A stretch of 64,000 nt of DNA from Campylobacter volucris (GCF_008011665.1 NZ_VOWJ01000014.1:1-64000); one strand, 5' to 3'; shown: positions 44,612 to 55,932, numbered from the stretch's first letter. Numbers and translations are program-made. The notes: generated by a model not told the origin, from the sequence alone.

Positions 44612-46186
44612 ATGAAAGGTTTAGAAAATTTAGATTTAGAAAATATCGGACAAGTTTTTTATAATCTTAATTATGATGAGCTTTTAAAACATGAAATACA
44701 AAATAAAGAAGGAATTTGTACAAAAAATGGAACTTTTAGTATAGATACTGGAATTTTTACAGGAAGAAGTCCTAAAGATAAGTATTTTGTAAAACAAGAT
44801 CCCTCGCAAAAATATATAGCATGGGGCAATATTAATCAAGCTATTAGTGAAGAGTTGTTTGAAAAGCTTTTGACTAAAGCTAAAAAACAGCTTAGTAATA
44901 GTGATATTTATATACAAGATGTATATTGTGGTGCTTCTTTAAAAAGCCGTAAAGCTGTGCGTTTTGTGACACAACTTGCTTGGCAAGCACATTTTGTAAA
45001 AAATATGTTTATCCGTCCAAATGAAAAAGAATTAAATGATTTTATCCCAGATTTTATAGTATATAATGCTTGTAAATGTGTGAATGAAGACTATAAAACA
45101 GATGGGTTAAATTCAGAAGTTTTTGTCATTTTTAATATAGAAAAAAATATAGCAGTTATTGGTGGCACTTGGTATGGCGGGGAGATGAAAAAAGGTATTT
45201 TTTCTATGATGAATTATTGGTTGCCTTTAGAAAACAAACTTCCTATGCATTGTAGTGCTAATGTTGGAGAAAAAGGTGATGTAGCTTTATTTTTTGGGCT
45301 TAGTGGCACAGGAAAAACAACTCTTTCAACTGATCCAAAAAGAAAATTAATCGGAGATGACGAACATGGATGGGATGATGAGGGAGTGTTTAATTTTGAA
45401 GGAGGTTGTTATGCAAAATGCATCAATCTTAATTCAAACAATGAGCCAGAAATTTATGGTGCTATAAAACAAAATGCACTTTTAGAAAATGTAGTTTTAA
45501 AAGAAGACTTAAGCGTAGATTTTAATGATGGTTCAAAAACAGAAAATACTAGAGTATCTTATCCAATAGAACATATTATAAACCATGAAAAAAGTTTAAG
45601 TGCAACCCATCCTAGTAATATTATATTTTTATCAGCTGATGCTTTTGGAGTTTTACCTCCTGTTAGTAAACTTAGTAAAGAACAGGCAATGTATTATTTT
45701 TTAAGTGGTTATACAGCAAAAGTTGCAGGAACCGAAAGAGGAGTTACCGAGCCTATTGCAACTTTTTCAGCTTGTTTTGGAGAAGTATTTTTACCACTTC
45801 ATCCAACTGTGTATGCAAAACTTTTAGGTGAAAAAATTACAAAACATAATGTTAATGTTTATTTAGTCAATACTGGCTGGAGCGGTGGTGCTTACGGTGT
45901 TGGAAAAAGAATGAGTATTAAAGCTACTAGAGCTTGTATCAATGCGATTTTAGATGGTAGTATTTTAAATTGCGAATTTGAAAATTATGATTTATTTAAT
46001 CTTGCTGTACCAAAAACCTTAGAGGGTGTTGAAGATAAATTGTTAAATCCCATTAATACTTGGGAAGATAAACAAGCTTATGCTCAAACAAAACTTAAAC
46101 TTGCAAAAATGTTTATAGAAAATTTCAAACGCTATGAAGATGTTCCTGAAGGAAGTGAATTTAAATTAGCAGGACCTGCTATCTAA
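44612..46186 (+). CDS. pckA: Phosphoenolpyruvate carboxykinase (ATP)
   Basis: PckA converts oxaloacetate and ATP to phosphoenolpyruvate, the entry to gluconeogenesis, vital in a genus with an incomplete glycolysis. The 524-residue protein has the Walker-type kinase-1a motif [12 protein letters not shown], the metal site with [26 protein letters not shown], and RMSIKATRA near the end. An AAGGAGG-like site stands before the ATG, nine bases after pycB. The stop codon is built into the following hairpin. Confidence 0.95.
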   Translation: MKGLENLDLENIGQVFYNLNYDELLKHEIQNKEGICTKNGTFSIDTGIFTGRSPKDKYFVKQDPSQKYIAWGNINQAISEELFEKLLTKAKKQLSNSDIYIQDVYCGASLKSRKAVRFVTQLAWQAHFVKNMFIRPNEKELNDFIPDFIVYNACKCVNEDYKTDGLNSEVFVIFNIEKNIAVIGGTWYGGEMKKGIFSMMNYWLPLENKLPMHCSANVGEKGDVALFFGLSGTGKTTLSTDPKRKLIGDDEHGWDDEGVFNFEGGCYAKCINLNSNNEPEIYGAIKQNALLENVVLKEDLSVDFNDGSKTENTRVSYPIEHIINHEKSLSATHPSNIIFLSADAFGVLPPVSKLSKEQAMYYFLSGYTAKVAGTERGVTEPIATFSACFGEVFLPLHPTVYAKLLGEKITKHNVNVYLVNTGWSGGAYGVGKRMSIKATRACINAILDGSILNCEFENYDLFNLAVPKTLEGVEDKLLNPINTWEDKQAYAQTKLKLAKMFIENFKRYEDVPEGSEFKLAGPAI

Positions 46187-46207
46187 AAGAGTCTTTAGCT
46201 CTTTTAG
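46183..46207. terminator. Bidirectional terminator between pckA and the HIT gene
   Basis: Arms CTAAAAGAG (46183-46191) and CTCTTTTAG (46199-46207) form a 9-bp perfect stem with a 7-base loop. The pckA stop codon lies in the left arm and the stop of the converging HIT gene in the right arm, so one short hairpin serves both genes. Confidence 0.7.
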
Positions 46208-46569
46208 AATAAAGATTGAGGGTTGATTTGTTTTTCTTTGTCTTTAGGAAGTTCAAATCCACCCAACATATGAAAATGCAAATGAAATACTTCTTGGCCG
46301 CTGTTTTTACCACAATTTGTTATTAGTTTATATCCGCTTTTATCAAGCCCTAATAACACTGCTAATTCTTGGATAAATTTAGTCATTTCGCTCATAAGTT
46401 CAGGATTTAGTTCTTGAAAATTTTCAAAATGTTCTTTAGGAATGATTAAAATATGTATAGGGGCTTTTGGATTGATATCATGAAAAGCTAAAAATTTTTC
46501 ACTTTCTAAGACTTTATTTGCGGGAATTTTTCCTTCTACTATTAACTCAAATACCGTTTTTTCTCTCAT
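46204..46569 (-). CDS. HIT (histidine triad) family protein, HINT type
   Basis: A 121-residue nucleotide-binding hydrolase. The triad HLHFHML lies near residue 96 and the N-terminal FELIVEGKIPANKV and LIIPKEHFENF segments are those of HINT proteins, which split adenosine phosphoramidates such as lysyl-AMP. It stands between pckA (convergent) and pheS (divergent). The true substrate in the cell is not known. Confidence 0.92.
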   Translation of the reverse strand: MREKTVFELIVEGKIPANKVLESEKFLAFHDINPKAPIHILIIPKEHFENFQELNPELMSEMTKFIQELAVLLGLDKSGYKLITNCGKNSGQEVFHLHFHMLGGFELPKDKEKQINPQSLF

Positions 46570-46652
46570 AGCTAATCCTTTTTTGGTTTGTTTTTGCTAA
46601 TTTTAAATAATTTTACATTAGAATGTTTTTAAAAAAATATTTGGAGTAAAAA

Positions 46653-47645
46653 TTGCAAAATATGATATCGCAAGTTGATTCTGCAAATACTTTAGCAGAG
46701 CTTGAAAATATAAAAGTAAATTTTTTAGGAAAAAAAGGTGTTTTGACTTTAGAATTTGCTAAATTAAAAGATTTGCAAGGTGAAGAAAAAAAAGAATTTG
46801 CTAATACTTTAAACAAAACAAGAGATGAGTTTAATCAAGTTTATCAGGTAAAATTAAAAGAATTAGAAGAAAAAGCTTTAAATGAAAAAATGAAACAAAA
46901 TGTGCAAGATTTTAGCTTTTTTGATGAAACTTCTAATGCAGGGGCATTACACCCTATAGCTGCTACGATGGATAAAATTATAGAATATTTTAATTCTTTA
47001 AATTTTAGTATTGAAAAAGGTCCGCTTATAGAAGATGATTTTCATAATTTTGAAGCTTTGAATTTACCACAAAATCATCCTGCAAGAGATATGCAAGATA
47101 CTTTTTATTTTGAAAATAAAACCTTGCTTAGATCTCAAACTTCTCCAGTGCAAATTAGAACTATGCTTTCTCAAAAACCTCCTATTAGGATGATAGCTCC
47201 TGGAGCAGTTTTTAGAAGAGATTTTGATATTACCCATACTCCTATGTTCCATCAAGTTGAAGGTCTTGTGGTTGAAGAAGGAGGTAAAGTTAATTTTGCA
47301 AATTTAAAAGATATGCTTGAAAATTTTTTAAAATATATGTTTGGAGATGTAAAAGTGCGTTTTAGACCAAGCTTTTTTCCTTTTACAGAGCCTTCAGCTG
47401 AAGTTGATATTTCATGTGTTTTTTGTAAAGGTTGTGGTTGTAGGGTTTGTAAGCAAACAGGATGGCTTGAAGTTTTAGGATGTGGAGTGGTTGATCCTAA
47501 TGTTTATAATTTTGTAGGCTATAAAAATGTTAGCGGTTATGCTTTTGGATTGGGCGTGGAAAGATTTGCAATGCTTTTACATAAAATTCCTGATTTGCGT
47601 TCTATGTTTGAAGGTGATTTAAGATTATTGGAGCAGTTTAGATGA
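46653..47645 (+). CDS. pheS: Phenylalanyl-tRNA synthetase alpha subunit
   Basis: PheS is the catalytic subunit that charges tRNA-Phe. The 330 residues contain the N-terminal coiled coil (1-85) and class II motifs: [33 protein letters not shown] and GFGVE-like [13 protein letters not shown] near the end. The cysteine-rich insert [17 protein letters not shown] near residue 254 suggests a metal site. The TTG at 46653 is used because GGAG (46643-46646) lies six bases before it. It overlaps pheT by four bases. Confidence 0.95.
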   Translation: MQNMISQVDSANTLAELENIKVNFLGKKGVLTLEFAKLKDLQGEEKKEFANTLNKTRDEFNQVYQVKLKELEEKALNEKMKQNVQDFSFFDETSNAGALHPIAATMDKIIEYFNSLNFSIEKGPLIEDDFHNFEALNLPQNHPARDMQDTFYFENKTLLRSQTSPVQIRTMLSQKPPIRMIAPGAVFRRDFDITHTPMFHQVEGLVVEEGGKVNFANLKDMLENFLKYMFGDVKVRFRPSFFPFTEPSAEVDISCVFCKGCGCRVCKQTGWLEVLGCGVVDPNVYNFVGYKNVSGYAFGLGVERFAMLLHKIPDLRSMFEGDLRLLEQFR

Positions 47646-49972
47646 TTATTAGTAAAAATTGGTTAAATGAGTGGATTGATTTAAGTGATATTTCTACAAA
47701 TACTATTGTTCAAACTTTAAATTCCATAGGCTTAGAAGTTGATAATTTTAAAAGTGTCAAAGCTCCTGATAAGGTTGTAATTGGAAAAGTATTAGATAAA
47801 ATTAAACATGAAAATTCAGATAAATTAAATATTTGCAAAGTTGATATAGGCAGCGAAATTTTACAAATTGTGTGCGGTGCTAAAAATGTTGATAAAGATC
47901 AAATTGTAGCTGTTGCATTAGTAGGTGCAATTTTACCTAATGATTTAAAAATAAAACCAGCAAAACTTAGAGGTGTGGATTCTATGGGTATGATTTGCTC
48001 TTCTAGTGAGCTTGGTTTTGGTAAAAGTAACGAAGGTATCATGGTTTTAGATGAAAGTATGGGAGAGTTGATTCTTGGAAAAGCTCTTAATGAATATGAT
48101 TTATTTAATGACGAGCTTATTGAAATAGATTTAACACCAAATCGTGGAGATTGTTTAAGTTTATACGGAGTTGCAAGAGATTTAAGTGCAGCTTTGGATT
48201 TAAATTTAAAAGAACTTCCTAGTGTAAAAGAAAGTGAAAATAGTGTTGGCATAGGAAGAATTTTAAGTGTTAAAAATCATACAGAATTAAACGGATTTTT
48301 CGCATATAAAGCCTTAGAAGTTAAAGATAATTTTAAATTAAATATAGTCGCACAAATTCGTTTAGTGCTAATCCAAGAATATAAAAATAATAACATAGAA
48401 AATCTTTTATCTTATACCATGCATGCAACAGGTGTGGTATTTTTTGCTTATGATTTTCATAAACTTTGTCAAGAATGTCAAATTGATGAAAAAATTATTT
48501 TAGAGATAAATTCTTTAGAGCATGGTGAATATGGAGTGTATTATAAAAATAATTTAATTGCTCTAGCAGGAATTGAGCAAAAAGATAATTTTAAAATAAA
48601 TGAAAATAGTAAAATTGTTGTAATTGAAGCAAGTTATACTCATCCACAAATTATAGCTAATGCTATGGCAGTGCATAAAAAGAAAAATGATATTAGTTAT
48701 CGTAGTTTAAGAGGGAGTGAGCCTAAGCTTTCTTTGGGAATGGATTATTTGCTAAAAGAATGTTTAAAAATAGATAATTTAGCAGTATTTTCAGGAACTC
48801 AGCAAGTATTTGGTCAAATAGAAGATAAAATCATAGGAATTTTTACTGCAGATATAGATAAAATCATTGGTATGTCTATAGATAAAAATGTTTTAGTAAA
48901 GATTTTAAAAAAATTAGGATTTGACATTATTGTAGTAAATGATGAGCAAATTAATGTAAAAATTCCTTTGCATCGCAGTGATATTAATAATATTGCTGAT
49001 ATAAGCGAGGAAATTTTAAGGATTATAGGTATTGATAATATACCTTCAAAAGCTTTAGAATTTAAAGAAAAAAATCGTTTAAATCAAGTATATTTTGACT
49101 ATCAAGAGCTTAAAAATTTAAGATTTAAAGCTAGTTGTAATGGATATTTTGAAAGTATTCATTATGTTTTAGACAATGAAGAAGAATTAATTTCTTTAGG
49201 CTTTAAATGTATCAAAAATAAACTAATCAATCCGATTACTAAAGAACTTGACACCTTAAGAAGCACTTTGATCAACCATCTTTTAAATGCAGTAAAATTA
49301 AATTTAAGAAATTCTAAGAAAAAAGTGAAACTTTTTGAGTGTGGTAGTGTTTTTGATGAATTTTCAAATGAACATACTAAATTTGCAATGATTTTTAGTG
49401 GTTTTAAAGAAGAGCCAAAAATTTCTAATAAAGCAAAACCAACTTTGGTTGATTTTTATACTTTTTTGGCTGAACTTAAAAGCATTATAGGCGAATTTAG
49501 CATGCAAAAATCAAATCATACTTTTTTAAGTCCATATGAACAAGCAAATGTTTATAAAAATGGTAAATATATAGGTTTTGTAGGTAGAGTTCATTTATCC
49601 ATTGAAAATCAAAGAGATTTAATAAAAACTTATATTTGTGAGCTTGATATAAGTGGTTTAAAACAAGAATTTAAAACCGCAAAGCATTATTCTAAATTTC
49701 CTTCTATAAGTAGAGATTTGAGTATTATGATTCCTAAGGGATTTGAATATGAAAAAATTAAAAATTCAATTATTAAGCTAGATATTGATATCTTAGAGAG
49801 CTTTAGAGTTGTAGATTTATATACTGATGAGTCTTTAGGAGAATTTTATAGTTTGACTATTAATTTTATTTTTAGAGATTTTGAAAAGACTTTAGAAGAT
49901 AGCGTTGTTATAGAGCAAACAGATAAAATTTTAAAAACTTTAAATGAAGAATTTGGATTAAAGCTTCGATGA
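47642..49972 (+). CDS. pheT: Phenylalanyl-tRNA synthetase beta subunit
   Basis: PheT forms an alpha2-beta2 enzyme with PheS, recognises the tRNA and edits mischarged products. The 776-residue protein has the N-terminal tRNA-binding (EMAP-like) domain with [18 protein letters not shown] near 50, then [33 protein letters not shown], the B3/B4 editing region, B5 domain with [18 protein letters not shown], and a C-terminal anticodon-binding fold starting about [15 protein letters not shown]. Ends overlap both neighbours by four bases. Confidence 0.95.
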   Translation: MIISKNWLNEWIDLSDISTNTIVQTLNSIGLEVDNFKSVKAPDKVVIGKVLDKIKHENSDKLNICKVDIGSEILQIVCGAKNVDKDQIVAVALVGAILPNDLKIKPAKLRGVDSMGMICSSSELGFGKSNEGIMVLDESMGELILGKALNEYDLFNDELIEIDLTPNRGDCLSLYGVARDLSAALDLNLKELPSVKESENSVGIGRILSVKNHTELNGFFAYKALEVKDNFKLNIVAQIRLVLIQEYKNNNIENLLSYTMHATGVVFFAYDFHKLCQECQIDEKIILEINSLEHGEYGVYYKNNLIALAGIEQKDNFKINENSKIVVIEASYTHPQIIANAMAVHKKKNDISYRSLRGSEPKLSLGMDYLLKECLKIDNLAVFSGTQQVFGQIEDKIIGIFTADIDKIIGMSIDKNVLVKILKKLGFDIIVVNDEQINVKIPLHRSDINNIADISEEILRIIGIDNIPSKALEFKEKNRLNQVYFDYQELKNLRFKASCNGYFESIHYVLDNEEELISLGFKCIKNKLINPITKELDTLRSTLINHLLNAVKLNLRNSKKKVKLFECGSVFDEFSNEHTKFAMIFSGFKEEPKISNKAKPTLVDFYTFLAELKSIIGEFSMQKSNHTFLSPYEQANVYKNGKYIGFVGRVHLSIENQRDLIKTYICELDISGLKQEFKTAKHYSKFPSISRDLSIMIPKGFEYEKIKNSIIKLDIDILESFRVVDLYTDESLGEFYSLTINFIFRDFEKTLEDSVVIEQTDKILKTLNEEFGLKLR

Positions 49973-51255
49973 AAATTTATGCTTTAAATTCTTTTAATGC
50001 AACTCTTGAGAATATAGCTTCTGATAAGTCTATTTCTCATCGTCTTGTTATTTTTTCTTTATTAACTAAAGATACTTGCAAGATAAAAAATTACTTAAAA
50101 GCTCAAGATACATTACATACTCTAAAAGCCATTGTTTTATTAGGAGCTGAGGTTAAGGAAGAATCAGGATGTATTTATATTACAGCGCCAAATAAAATCC
50201 ACTCTCCAAATCAAATACTTGATTGTGGTAATTCAGGAACTTTGATGAGATTGTTAATTGGCTTTTTAAGTTCTATTGAAGATGGATTTTTTGTTTTGAG
50301 TGGAGATTGTTATTTAAACGCTAGGCCTATGAAAAGAATTAGCCAACCTTTGCAAAACATAAATGCTAAAATTTATGGTAGAAATGATGCAAATTTAGCC
50401 CCTATTTGTATAGAAGGTGCTAAATTAGAAGGGTTTAATTATAAAAGCAATATCGCTTCAGCTCAAGTAAAAACAGCTATGATTTTAGCAGCTTTAAATG
50501 CTAAAAGTGAAAGTTTTTTTGAAGAAATAGAGCTTTCAAGAAATCATAGTGAAATAATACTTACCAAAATGGGTGCAAAAATAGAAAAACTCAATAATCT
50601 TGCCACTAAATTTAAAATTTCACCTTTAAAGGAAAAACTTAAAGCTTTTGATATTTGCGTCCCAAATGATCCGTCTTCGGCATTTTATTTTGCAGTTGCA
50701 GCTTGTATTTTACCAAATTCTAAAGTGGTTTTAAAAAATGTTTTATTAAATAAAACACGCATAGAAGCTTTTAAAATTTTAGAAAAAATGGGAGCTAAAA
50801 TTTCTTATATTCAAACTAATAATGATTATGAAAGTATAGGAGAAATTTGTGTAGAAAGCTCTACTTTGCAAGCAATTAGCGTGAGTGAAAATATTGCTTG
50901 GTTGATTGATGAAGTGCCAGCTTTAGCTATAGCCTTTGCGTGTGCAAAAGGAACAAGCGCGATTAAAAATGCTAAAGAATTGCGAGTAAAGGAAAGCGAT
51001 AGAATTAAAGCTGTGGTAGAAAATTTGCAAAAATGTAATATAGCAGCAAGAGAATTTGAAGATGGTTTTGAAGTTGATGGAGGGATAGCAAATAGTGCTA
51101 AAATTGAAAGTTTTGGAGATCATCGTATAGCGATGAGCTTTTTAATTTTAGGTTTAAGATGTGGAATGGAAATAGATGATAGTGAGTGTATAAAAACTTC
51201 TTTTCCAAATTTTATTGATATTTTAAAGCAAATAGGAGCTAAGATTGGAGATTGA
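49969..51255 (+). CDS. aroA: 3-phosphoshikimate 1-carboxyvinyltransferase (EPSP synthase)
   Basis: AroA joins shikimate-3-phosphate with phosphoenolpyruvate on the way to aromatic amino acids. The 428 residues include DKSISHRLVIFSLL near residue 20, LDCGNSGTLMRLLIG near 83, SAQVKTAMILAAL, and ELRVKESDRIKA near 340, all conserved active-site segments. It is coupled to pheT upstream and overlaps the ispH start by eleven bases, part of a pheS-pheT-aroA-ispH run. Confidence 0.95.
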   Translation: MKIYALNSFNATLENIASDKSISHRLVIFSLLTKDTCKIKNYLKAQDTLHTLKAIVLLGAEVKEESGCIYITAPNKIHSPNQILDCGNSGTLMRLLIGFLSSIEDGFFVLSGDCYLNARPMKRISQPLQNINAKIYGRNDANLAPICIEGAKLEGFNYKSNIASAQVKTAMILAALNAKSESFFEEIELSRNHSEIILTKMGAKIEKLNNLATKFKISPLKEKLKAFDICVPNDPSSAFYFAVAACILPNSKVVLKNVLLNKTRIEAFKILEKMGAKISYIQTNNDYESIGEICVESSTLQAISVSENIAWLIDEVPALAIAFACAKGTSAIKNAKELRVKESDRIKAVVENLQKCNIAAREFEDGFEVDGGIANSAKIESFGDHRIAMSFLILGLRCGMEIDDSECIKTSFPNFIDILKQIGAKIGD

Positions 51256-52072
51256 ATTAGCTAAAAGTTATGGTTTTTGTTTTGGTGTGAAAAGAGCTAT
51301 TAAAAAGGCAGAGCAAATTAAAGATGCAGCTACTATTGGCCCATTGATTCATAATAATGAAGAAATTACTCGTCTTTGGAAAAATTATAATGTTAAAACT
51401 TTAGAAAGTATCGATGAGCTAAAAGATGAAAAAAAAGCTATCATTAGAACCCATGGTATTACTAAACAAGATTTGGAAGATTTAAAAAGAAAAAATATAG
51501 AAATTTTTGATGCGACTTGTCCTTTTGTAACTAAACCTCAAAAAATTTGCGAACAAATGAGCAATGAAGGCTATGAAGTGGTAATTTTTGGAGATGAAAA
51601 TCATCCTGAGGTTAAAGGTGTGAGAAGTTATGTCAGTACAAAAGCTTATGTGGTGCTAGATGAAAAAGAATTGCTTGACATTAAGTTGCCCTCCAAGATA
51701 GCTGTGGTATCACAAACTACAAAAAAAGTTGAAAAATTTATGGAAATTGTGAATTTTTTAATGCTTAAAGTTAAAGAAGTTAGAGTTTTTAACACAATTT
51801 GTGATGCTACTTTTAAAAATCAAGAAGCTATCAATGAACTTGCTAAAAAAAGTGATGTAATGGTGATAGTTGGAGGAAAAAATTCAGCCAATACTAAGCA
51901 ATTATTTTTAATTGCTAAAAATTATTGCCAAGATAGTTATCTTATAGAAAATGAAAAAGAGATTCAAAAAGAATGGTTTAAAGGTAAAGAAAAATGCGGA
52001 ATTAGTGCAGGTGCTTCAACCCCTGATTGGGTTATTAATTTAGTGCTTGAAAAAATCAAGGAATATGCTTAA
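51245..52072 (+). CDS. ispH: 4-hydroxy-3-methylbut-2-enyl diphosphate reductase
   Basis: IspH is the iron-sulfur enzyme that ends the MEP pathway, making the two isoprenoid precursors. The 275-residue protein has the three cluster cysteines in YGFCFGVKRAI (near 13), DATCPFVTK (near 94) and NTICDATFKNQEA (near 190). The start is a TTG at 51245, six bases after AGGAG (51234-51238), inside the end of aroA. IspG, the enzyme before it, is at 62797. Confidence 0.95.
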   Translation: MEIELAKSYGFCFGVKRAIKKAEQIKDAATIGPLIHNNEEITRLWKNYNVKTLESIDELKDEKKAIIRTHGITKQDLEDLKRKNIEIFDATCPFVTKPQKICEQMSNEGYEVVIFGDENHPEVKGVRSYVSTKAYVVLDEKELLDIKLPSKIAVVSQTTKKVEKFMEIVNFLMLKVKEVRVFNTICDATFKNQEAINELAKKSDVMVIVGGKNSANTKQLFLIAKNYCQDSYLIENEKEIQKEWFKGKEKCGISAGASTPDWVINLVLEKIKEYA

Positions 52073-52100
52073 AATTAACCAAGTTTAAAGAAAACAATAT

Positions 52101-52106
52101 TATAAT
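52101..52106 (+). promoter_or_regulatory. -10 box for rpsA
   Basis: TATAAT lies 32 bases before the rpsA ATG in the 65-base gap after ispH, with AAAGGA (52127-52132) as a strong ribosome site. Confidence 0.55.
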
Positions 52107-52137
52107 CTAAAATTAAAATTTAAAATAAAGGACCACG

Positions 52138-53805
52138 ATGAGCGAGGCGAACAAAAAAGTTCAAAATAGACTAGAGGATATAGTCATAGAAGAAGATTTT
52201 GAGCAAATGCTTGAGGAATCTTTTAGAGTCGATGAAGAAGCAATCACACAGGGTGTTATCGTTGAGATTAAAGATGGCGAAGTATTTGTTAATATAGGTC
52301 AAAAATCTGAAGGAATTTTAATATTAGAAGAAATTCAAGATGACAAAGGTGGATTAATCTTCAATGAAGGAGATACTCTAGAAGTCGCTATAATAGGTTC
52401 TCGCAGTGGCAGATCTTTACTTTCTCATAAAAAAGCTTTAAGAAAACAGAAAGTTAAAGAATTTATAGAAAATTATAAAGAAGATGATAGTATTTTTGAT
52501 GTAAAAATTATCGGTAAAAATAAGGGTGGTTTTGTAGCTATTGATGAAAATGGGGTTGAATTTTTTCTTCCGCGATCACAAAGTAATTTCAAAGATACTA
52601 ATAATATCATCAATAAAACTTTTAAAGTTAAAATTATCAAAATAGATAAAGACGCTCAAAGTATTGTTGTTTCAAGAAAAAAAATTGTTGATGAAGAAAG
52701 AAGAAAACGCAAAGAAATTATATCTAATGTGATTAATCAAGAAGAGATTATTGAAGGTGTGGTTAAAAAAATCACGACTTATGGAATGTTTGTAGATGTG
52801 GGTGGTGTTGATGGTTTGGTTCATTATAGTGAAATTTCATACAAAGGTCCAGTAAATCCTAGCTCTTTATATAACGAAGGAGATAAAGTTCCTGTAAAAG
52901 TCATCAAATATGATAAAGAAAAAAAACATCTTTCTTTATCTATAAAATTAGCTATGCCAGATCCTTGGGAAGAAATCAAAGATGGACTAGAGCTTGGTGA
53001 TACTATTAAAGTAACCGTTTCTAATATAGAGCCATATGGAGCTTTTGTAGATTTAGGTAATGATATAGAAGGATTTTTACATATTAGTGAGATTTCTTGG
53101 GATAAAAATGCTAAAAATCCAAAAGATTATATTAGTGAGGGTCAAGAGCTTGATGTGGAAGTTATTGAGATTAATGCCAAAGAAAGAAGACTTAGAGTAT
53201 CTTTAAAAAATTTGCTCGTTAAACCTTTTGATGAATTTTTGAAAAAACATAAAGTAGGTGATATTGTAAAAGGAGTGGTAACTTCAGTAACAAATTTTGG
53301 TGCTTTTGTTAAAATTTCAAATATGGAAGGTTTGTTACATAATGAAGATGCATCTTGGGATAGAAATGATAAATGTAAAGATTTGTATAAAGTTGGTGAT
53401 GAAATAGAAGTAAAGATCATCAAACTTGATAAAGATACTCAAAAAATATCTTTAAGTATGAAAGAATTGCAAAAAAGTCCTGTTCAAATTTATGCTCAAA
53501 ATCATCATGTAAATGAGATTGTTAATGGTAGGATTAAGGATATTAAAGATTTTGGTTTATTTGTAGAATTACAAGAAAGCGTAGATGCATTGATTCACAA
53601 AGAAGATTTAGGAAAGATAGATCTTTCTAGTTTAAATATTGGTGATAGTATAGAAGCTTTGATAGTCTTTATTGATGAAAAGAGAAATAGAATTCGTTTA
53701 AGTGTAAAAAGTCTTGCTAGAATGAAAGAACGAGAAGCATTAAATGAAATCAATGATAATGATAAAGTTACTTTAGGTGATATCATCAAAGATCAACTTT
53801 CATAA
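52138..53805 (+). CDS. rpsA: 30S ribosomal protein S1
   Basis: S1 unfolds and holds mRNA on the small subunit. The 555-residue protein carries six S1-type RNA-binding repeats; good ones are VVKKITTYGMFVDVGGVDGL, VSNIEPYGAFVDLGNDIEG and VTSVTNFGAFVKISNMEG. The first repeat contains VIVEIKDGEVFVNIGQKSEG. It has its own promoter and strong ribosome site, and the next gene starts right after the stop. Confidence 0.95.
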   Translation: MSEANKKVQNRLEDIVIEEDFEQMLEESFRVDEEAITQGVIVEIKDGEVFVNIGQKSEGILILEEIQDDKGGLIFNEGDTLEVAIIGSRSGRSLLSHKKALRKQKVKEFIENYKEDDSIFDVKIIGKNKGGFVAIDENGVEFFLPRSQSNFKDTNNIINKTFKVKIIKIDKDAQSIVVSRKKIVDEERRKRKEIISNVINQEEIIEGVVKKITTYGMFVDVGGVDGLVHYSEISYKGPVNPSSLYNEGDKVPVKVIKYDKEKKHLSLSIKLAMPDPWEEIKDGLELGDTIKVTVSNIEPYGAFVDLGNDIEGFLHISEISWDKNAKNPKDYISEGQELDVEVIEINAKERRLRVSLKNLLVKPFDEFLKKHKVGDIVKGVVTSVTNFGAFVKISNMEGLLHNEDASWDRNDKCKDLYKVGDEIEVKIIKLDKDTQKISLSMKELQKSPVQIYAQNHHVNEIVNGRIKDIKDFGLFVELQESVDALIHKEDLGKIDLSSLNIGDSIEALIVFIDEKRNRIRLSVKSLARMKEREALNEINDNDKVTLGDIIKDQLS

Positions 53806-53812
53806 TAAAAAA

Positions 53813-54292
53813 ATGAAAACATATACCCTATATGGTATTTTAGGCTTTTTAAGTTTAATTTTATTAATAACTTTTATTTTTATGGTGAGATATGTAGATA
53901 TAGGAGATTTGCGTATCTCACAAAATGCAAAATATTCTTTTGATCAGTTAAAAAAAGAACTTCCGCAAACTTGGCAAAATAAATTATCAGAGCTTAAAAT
54001 GAATGATTATTACCCAGCGGCAAATGAATTTTATATGAATTTTAATATGGATGATTCTGTGGTAAAACCTAAGCAGAAATTTTATTTACTTGATGTAAAT
54101 AAAAATGATATGTATTCTATGTTTTGTTTAAAACAAATCTTGCAAGCTTTTTTTGTAAAATATACTTTAACTCAAAGCAAGAATGAAGTAAAAATTTATC
54201 TTGATACAGACAATGAAAAAGTATTAAAAACTTTAATAGAACAATTAAAAATTTATGATATCAATGCAAAATTAAAGGAGGTTTGGTTATGA
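53813..54292 (+). CDS. Conserved membrane-anchored protein (Cj0892c-like)
   Basis: About 159 residues with one N-terminal membrane helix (LYGILGFLSLILLITFIFMV) and a soluble domain probably facing the periplasm. I recognise it only by place, between rpsA and serA as in C. jejuni. The ATG at 53813 starts just after the rpsA stop but has no clear ribosome site, so it may depend on translational coupling; an in-frame GTG at 53777 inside rpsA is less likely. It overlaps the serA ATG by four bases and contains the serA ribosome site. Function unknown. Confidence 0.75.
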   Translation: MKTYTLYGILGFLSLILLITFIFMVRYVDIGDLRISQNAKYSFDQLKKELPQTWQNKLSELKMNDYYPAANEFYMNFNMDDSVVKPKQKFYLLDVNKNDMYSMFCLKQILQAFFVKYTLTQSKNEVKIYLDTDNEKVLKTLIEQLKIYDINAKLKEVWL

Positions 54293-55872
54293 AGAAAAAA
54301 ATTATAATTTGTGATGCAATTTTAGATAGAGGAATTGAACTTTTAAAAAATACTGATGATATAGATTTAATCCAAGCTGCGCATTTATCAAAAGATGAAC
54401 TTTTAAAAGAGCTTAGTGATGTTGATGTTGCAATTACTAGAAGCTCTACTGATGTAGATTTAAATTTTTTAAACTCTTGTAAAAATCTAAAAGCCTTGAT
54501 TAGAGCTGGTGTTGGGGTTGATAATGTAGATATTAATGAGTGCTCTAAAAGAGGTATTATAGTGATGAATGTTCCAACCGCAAATACCATAGCAGCTGTA
54601 GAACTTACTATGAATCATTTGCTTTGTTCAGCTAGATCTTTTGTAAATGCTCATAATTTTTTGAAAATTGAAAAAAAATGGGAAAGAGAAAAATGGTATG
54701 GCATTGAACTTATGTATAAAACTTTAGGGATTATAGGATTTGGCAATATAGGTTCAAGAGTAGCTTCAAGAGCAAAAGCTTTTGGTATGAAAGTAATTGC
54801 TTATGATCCTTATATATCATCATCAAAAATGACAGATTTAGGAGTAACATGTGTTGAAACTTTAGATGAAATTTTAATCCAGAGTGATTTTATAAGCATA
54901 CATACTCCAAAAACAAAAGAAACAGATAATATGATTTCTTTTGATGAAATTTCTAAAATGAAAGATGGTGTAAGATTAATTAATTGTGCAAGAGGTGGTC
55001 TTTATAATGAACAAGCTTTATGTGAAGGGTTAAAAAATGGTAAAATAGCTTGGCTTGGTATCGATGTTTTTGAAAAAGAACCAGCTACCAATCATCCATT
55101 TTTAGAATTTGAAAATGTTTCAGTCACTTCGCATTTGGGCGCAAACACTTTAGAAAGTCAGGAAAATATTTCTATACAAGCATGTGAGCAAGCATTAAGT
55201 GCTGCTAGAGAAATTGCTTATCCTAATGCTTTAAATTTACCTATTAAAACAGAAGATTTGCCAAAATTTGTAGCTCCTTATATAGAATTAATTTCAAAAA
55301 TGGGATTTTTAGCAGCTCAGCTTGATAAAACTCCTATTAAAGCCATTAAGTTAGAAAGCGAAGGAGAAATTAGCAAATACAATGAATCCTTACTTACTTT
55401 TGCTGTAGTTAGTGTTTTAAAAAAAGTTTTTGGAGAAAAAATCAATTATATTAATGCTAAATTTGTTGCTAAAGATAAAGATATAGAACTTTCTTGTAAT
55501 ATTTTACCAAGTAGTGGTTATAATAATAAAATTACTATAAAAATTATTAGTGAAAAAACTAGTCTTTCTATATCAGGGACTATTTTTAGCGAGAATGAAC
55601 AAAGAATTGTTGAACTTAATGGTTTTGATATTGATTTTAAACCCAAAGGAAAAATGATTATTTTAAATAATAAAGACATACCAGGGGTTATTGCAAATGT
55701 TAGTGGTATTTTAGCAAGAAATAATGTCAATATCGCAGATTTTAGACTTGGAAGAGATGGATTTGGCAAAGCTTTAGCTGTGATTTTATTAGATGAGAAA
55801 ATATCAAAAACATTACTTGAAGAATTAAGAATGATAGATGCTTGTATTTTTGCAGAATATGCAGAAATTTAA
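54289..55872 (+). CDS. serA: D-3-phosphoglycerate dehydrogenase
   Basis: SerA oxidises 3-phosphoglycerate to phosphohydroxypyruvate, the first step to serine. The 527-residue long form has the NAD-binding motif GIIGFGNIGSRVASRAKAFG near 150, catalytic residues in NCARGGLYNE and SHLGANTLESQENI, an intervening ASB domain (about 320-450) and a C-terminal ACT domain with NKDIPGVIANVSGILARNNV. The ATG at 54289 lies seven bases after AAAGGAGG (54274-54281), clearly better than the TTG two codons earlier. The ACT domain suggests serine feedback, inferred from the family. Confidence 0.95.
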   Translation: MKKKIIICDAILDRGIELLKNTDDIDLIQAAHLSKDELLKELSDVDVAITRSSTDVDLNFLNSCKNLKALIRAGVGVDNVDINECSKRGIIVMNVPTANTIAAVELTMNHLLCSARSFVNAHNFLKIEKKWEREKWYGIELMYKTLGIIGFGNIGSRVASRAKAFGMKVIAYDPYISSSKMTDLGVTCVETLDEILIQSDFISIHTPKTKETDNMISFDEISKMKDGVRLINCARGGLYNEQALCEGLKNGKIAWLGIDVFEKEPATNHPFLEFENVSVTSHLGANTLESQENISIQACEQALSAAREIAYPNALNLPIKTEDLPKFVAPYIELISKMGFLAAQLDKTPIKAIKLESEGEISKYNESLLTFAVVSVLKKVFGEKINYINAKFVAKDKDIELSCNILPSSGYNNKITIKIISEKTSLSISGTIFSENEQRIVELNGFDIDFKPKGKMIILNNKDIPGVIANVSGILARNNVNIADFRLGRDGFGKALAVILLDEKISKTLLEELRMIDACIFAEYAEI

Positions 55873-55895
55873 GGCTTTTTATAAGTCTTGATTGT

Positions 55896-55901
55896 TACAA
55901 T
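55896..55901 (+). promoter_or_regulatory. Possible -10 box for efp
   Basis: TACAAT lies 31 bases before the efp ATG in the 60-base gap after serA. It is one base from consensus and no better candidate is seen. Confidence 0.4.
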
Positions 55902-55932
55902 TAAAAACTAATTTTAAGACTAAGGAAAATAT

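Noticed and set aside
53777-53812. GTG start inside rpsA for the Cj0892c-like protein
   Set aside because: No ribosome site precedes it and it would add 12 polar residues before a membrane helix; the ATG at 53813 is more likely.
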